Below are positions 4,528 through 5,897 of a DNA stretch of 5,897 bases, one piece after another. The position numbers and the translations under genes were made by a program. The notes beneath the pieces are model-generated. The model was not told where the DNA came from. It worked only from the letters and a program-made list of their open reading frames with translations, and made no database searches. Within the stretch, counting starts at the first letter, position 1. Every line of letters begins with the position of its first letter. Origin of the DNA: Acidisphaera sp035272265 (lineage in GTDB: Bacteria; Pseudomonadota; Alphaproteobacteria; Acetobacterales; Acetobacteraceae); contig DATEQV010000218.1 of NCBI GenBank assembly GCA_035272265.1, positions 1-5,897 on the forward strand, written 5' to 3'.

Positions 4528-4677
4528 ATGGCGTCGCTGAGGAAGCGACTGGCGCGCCGCCTTGCCCGCAAGGTGGCCGCCATCCTCCGGCCTCTCGTCC
4601 GCCAGCAGCCGGTCGTCGACCCGTTCGGCAGGTTCGTCCCGGTCCGGCCCGGTGAGGTCCGCCGTCGTCAGGGCTGA
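4528..4677 (+). CDS. Small Arg-rich amphipathic protein B, related to protein A
   Basis: A 49-residue, strongly basic protein beginning MASLRKRLARRLARKVAAIL, with DPFGRF at 31-36. I recognise no family. Hydrophobic positions L4, L8, L12, V16, I19, L20, L23 and V24 line one face of a helix with Arg and Lys on the other, as in cationic membrane- or nucleic-acid-binding peptides. The RLAR core and PFG-x-F motif match protein A, so the pair probably arose by duplication. By hand count nearly 90% of codons end in G or C. The ATG is 4 bases after the stop of gene A. GAGG is only 2 bases from it, so translation is probably coupled; the frame is open upstream, but other starts there lie inside gene A. 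A terminator starts 6 bases after the stop. Confidence 0.5.
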   Translation: MASLRKRLARRLARKVAAILRPLVRQQPVVDPFGRFVPVRPGEVRRRQG

Positions 4678-4683
4678 CACGTA

Positions 4684-4711
4684 AAAGGGCGGCCGCGAGG
4701 GGCCGCCCTTT
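4684..4711. terminator. Bidirectional intrinsic terminator between the small genes and groEL
   Basis: GGGCGGCC (4687-4694) and GGCCGCCC (4701-4708) form a perfect 8-bp stem, extended by AAA/TTT to 11 bp, with a 6-base loop. A-rich and T-rich flanks (AAAA at 4683-4686, TTT at 4709-4711) let it work on both strands. The minus strand, from groEL, has the better U-tract. It begins 6 bases after gene B and 25 bases beyond the groEL stop codon. This is what two convergent real transcription units would share. Confidence 0.85.
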
Positions 4712-4735
4712 CCGTCTCTGCCCGGTTGCGCCGGA

Positions 4736-5897
4736 TCAGAAGTCCATGTCGCCCATGCCGCCGCCGCCCGGGGGCATCGGGGGGCCCTTCTTCTCGGGCT
4801 TCTCGGCGACCATCGCCTCGGTCGTCACCAGCAGGCCGGCCACCGACGCGGCGTCCTGCAGCGCGGTGCGCACGACCTTGGTCGGGTCGATGATGCCGGC
4901 CGCGACGAGGTCCTTGTACTCGCCCATCTGAGCGTCGAAGCCGTAGCCGTAGGACTCGTTCTCCAGCACCTTGCCGGAGATCACCGCGCCGTCCTCGCCG
5001 GCGTTCTCGGCGATCTGCCGCAGCGGCATCATGATCGCCTTGCGGATGATCTCGATGCCGAAGCGCTGGTCGTCGTTGTCGGCCTTCAGCCCGGCGAGGA
5101 TCTTGCCGGCGCGTGCCAGCGCAACGCCGCCGCCCGGCACGATGCCTTCCTCGACGGCCGCGCGCGTGGCGTGCAGCGCGTCATCGACGCGGTCCTTGCG
5201 CTCCTTCACCTCGACCTCGGTCGAGCCGCCGACGCGAATGACGGCCACGCCACCGGCGAGCTTCGCCAGCCGCTCCTGCAGCTTCTCGCGGTCGTAGTCG
5301 GACGTCGTCTCCTCGATCTGCGCGCGGATCTGGTTGCAACGGCCCTTGATGTCGTCGCCCTTGCCCGCACCCTCGATGATCGTCGTGTTCTCCTTCTCGA
5401 TGAGAACCCGCTTGGCCTTGCCGAGCATGTTCAGCGTGACGTTCTCGAGCTTGATGCCGAGATCCTCGCTGATCACCTGGCCGCCGGTCAGGATCGCGAT
5501 GTCCTCGAGCATCGCCTTGCGGCGATCGCCGAAGCCCGGCGCCTTGACCGCCGCGACCTTCAGGCCGCCGCGCAGCTTGTTGACGACGAGTGTCGCCAGC
5601 GCCTCGCCCTCGACGTCCTCGGCGATGATCAGCAGCGGACGGCCGGACTGCACGACGCTCTCCAGCAGCGGCAGCATCGGCTGCAGGCCGGACAGCTTCT
5701 TCTCGTTGATCAGGATGTACGGCTGGTCCATCTCGGCGACCATCTTCTCGGCGTTCGTGATGAAGTACGGGCTCACGTAGCCGCGGTCGAACTGCATGCC
5801 CTCGACGACGTCGAGCTCGGTCTGGATGCCCTTGGCCTCCTCGACCGTGATGACGCCCTCGTTGCCGACCTTCTGCATCGCCTCGGAGATCATCTTG
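4736..5897 (-). CDS. groEL: Chaperonin GroEL (60 kDa, Hsp60), C-terminal portion; start is outside the window
   Basis: The 386 visible codons correspond to about residue 160 to the end of E. coli GroEL (my numbering from conserved motifs). GroEL forms a double seven-membered ring that folds proteins in the cytoplasm with ATP and GroES. Visible are the apical domain beginning near ELDVVEGMQFDRGYVSPYF, the block KAPGFGDRRKAMLEDIA, and the second intermediate segment with RVDDALHATRAAVEEG, whose second Asp is the ATP-hydrolysis residue equivalent to D398. The equatorial PGGGVAL and the C-terminal tail GGGGMGDMDF, a Gly/Met repeat that projects into the cavity, follow. No frameshift or missing residue is seen. 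groES and any heat-shock promoter or CIRCE element would lie upstream, to the right. The stop is followed by the shared terminator at 4684-4711. Confidence 0.98.
   Translation of the reverse strand, partial: KMISEAMQKVGNEGVITVEEAKGIQTELDVVEGMQFDRGYVSPYFITNAEKMVAEMDQPYILINEKKLSGLQPMLPLLESVVQSGRPLLIIAEDVEGEALATLVVNKLRGGLKVAAVKAPGFGDRRKAMLEDIAILTGGQVISEDLGIKLENVTLNMLGKAKRVLIEKENTTIIEGAGKGDDIKGRCNQIRAQIEETTSDYDREKLQERLAKLAGGVAVIRVGGSTEVEVKERKDRVDDALHATRAAVEEGIVPGGGVALARAGKILAGLKADNDDQRFGIEIIRKAIMMPLRQIAENAGEDGAVISGKVLENESYGYGFDAQMGEYKDLVAAGIIDPTKVVRTALQDAASVAGLLVTTEAMVAEKPEKKGPPMPPGGGGMGDMDF

Noticed and set aside
4426..4680. Minus-strand 84-codon frame antisense to the micro-protein pair
   Set aside because: GTG start placed right after a strong terminator, no Shine-Dalgarno, and His/Arg/Asp-rich shadow composition. 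It remains a weak alternative if the plus-strand genes prove not to be translated.
1..5897. CRISPR arrays, tRNA or rRNA genes, phage genes
   Set aside because: No regularly spaced direct repeats, cloverleaf-like sequence or rRNA-like stretch was seen on either strand.

Overview
The window looks like chromosomal DNA of a GC-rich alphaproteobacterium, plausibly of the Rhodospirillales type. That placement is inferred from very high GC at third codon positions, the psd-pssA gene order, short CspA-type proteins ending in NLRLA, and a groEL ending in a Gly/Met-rich tail. I cannot name the species. Nearly all genes lie on the minus strand. The exceptions are two very small genes on the plus strand near 4.4-4.7 kb.

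Layout from left to right. (1) Bases 1 to about 195 are the end of an insertion sequence of the IS4-like (DUF4372) type, with the first 22 codons of its transposase. It abuts, and may have truncated, a small gene for an exported helical protein (193-450) that has its own plausible promoter. (2) Bases 580-3278 form a probable operon transcribed as threonine synthase-like PLP enzyme, then psd, then pssA. The last two make phosphatidylethanolamine from CDP-diacylglycerol and serine at the inner membrane. (3) Bases 3382-3926 hold two tandem, about 90% identical cold-shock proteins, each with a leader capable of folding. A strong intrinsic terminator separates the pair from the PLP-enzyme operon. 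(4) Bases 3927-4376 are a 450-base intergenic divide that serves as leader and promoter region for the divergent neighbours. (5) Bases 4377-4677 carry two tandem 48- and 49-residue arginine-rich amphipathic proteins that share a PFG-x-F motif. The first has a near-perfect ribosome binding site. (6) A bidirectional terminator at 4684-4711 separates these from the convergent groEL, whose C-terminal 70% or so fills the right end.

Most of the window is ordinary housekeeping DNA, and I see no large novel system. The least explained parts are the tandem micro-protein pair with its structured leader, the non-canonical threonine synthase paralogue joined to phospholipid genes, and the IS junction whose last bases appear to supply the stop codon of the small exported protein. 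Folding and promoter claims come from reading by eye and were not computed.
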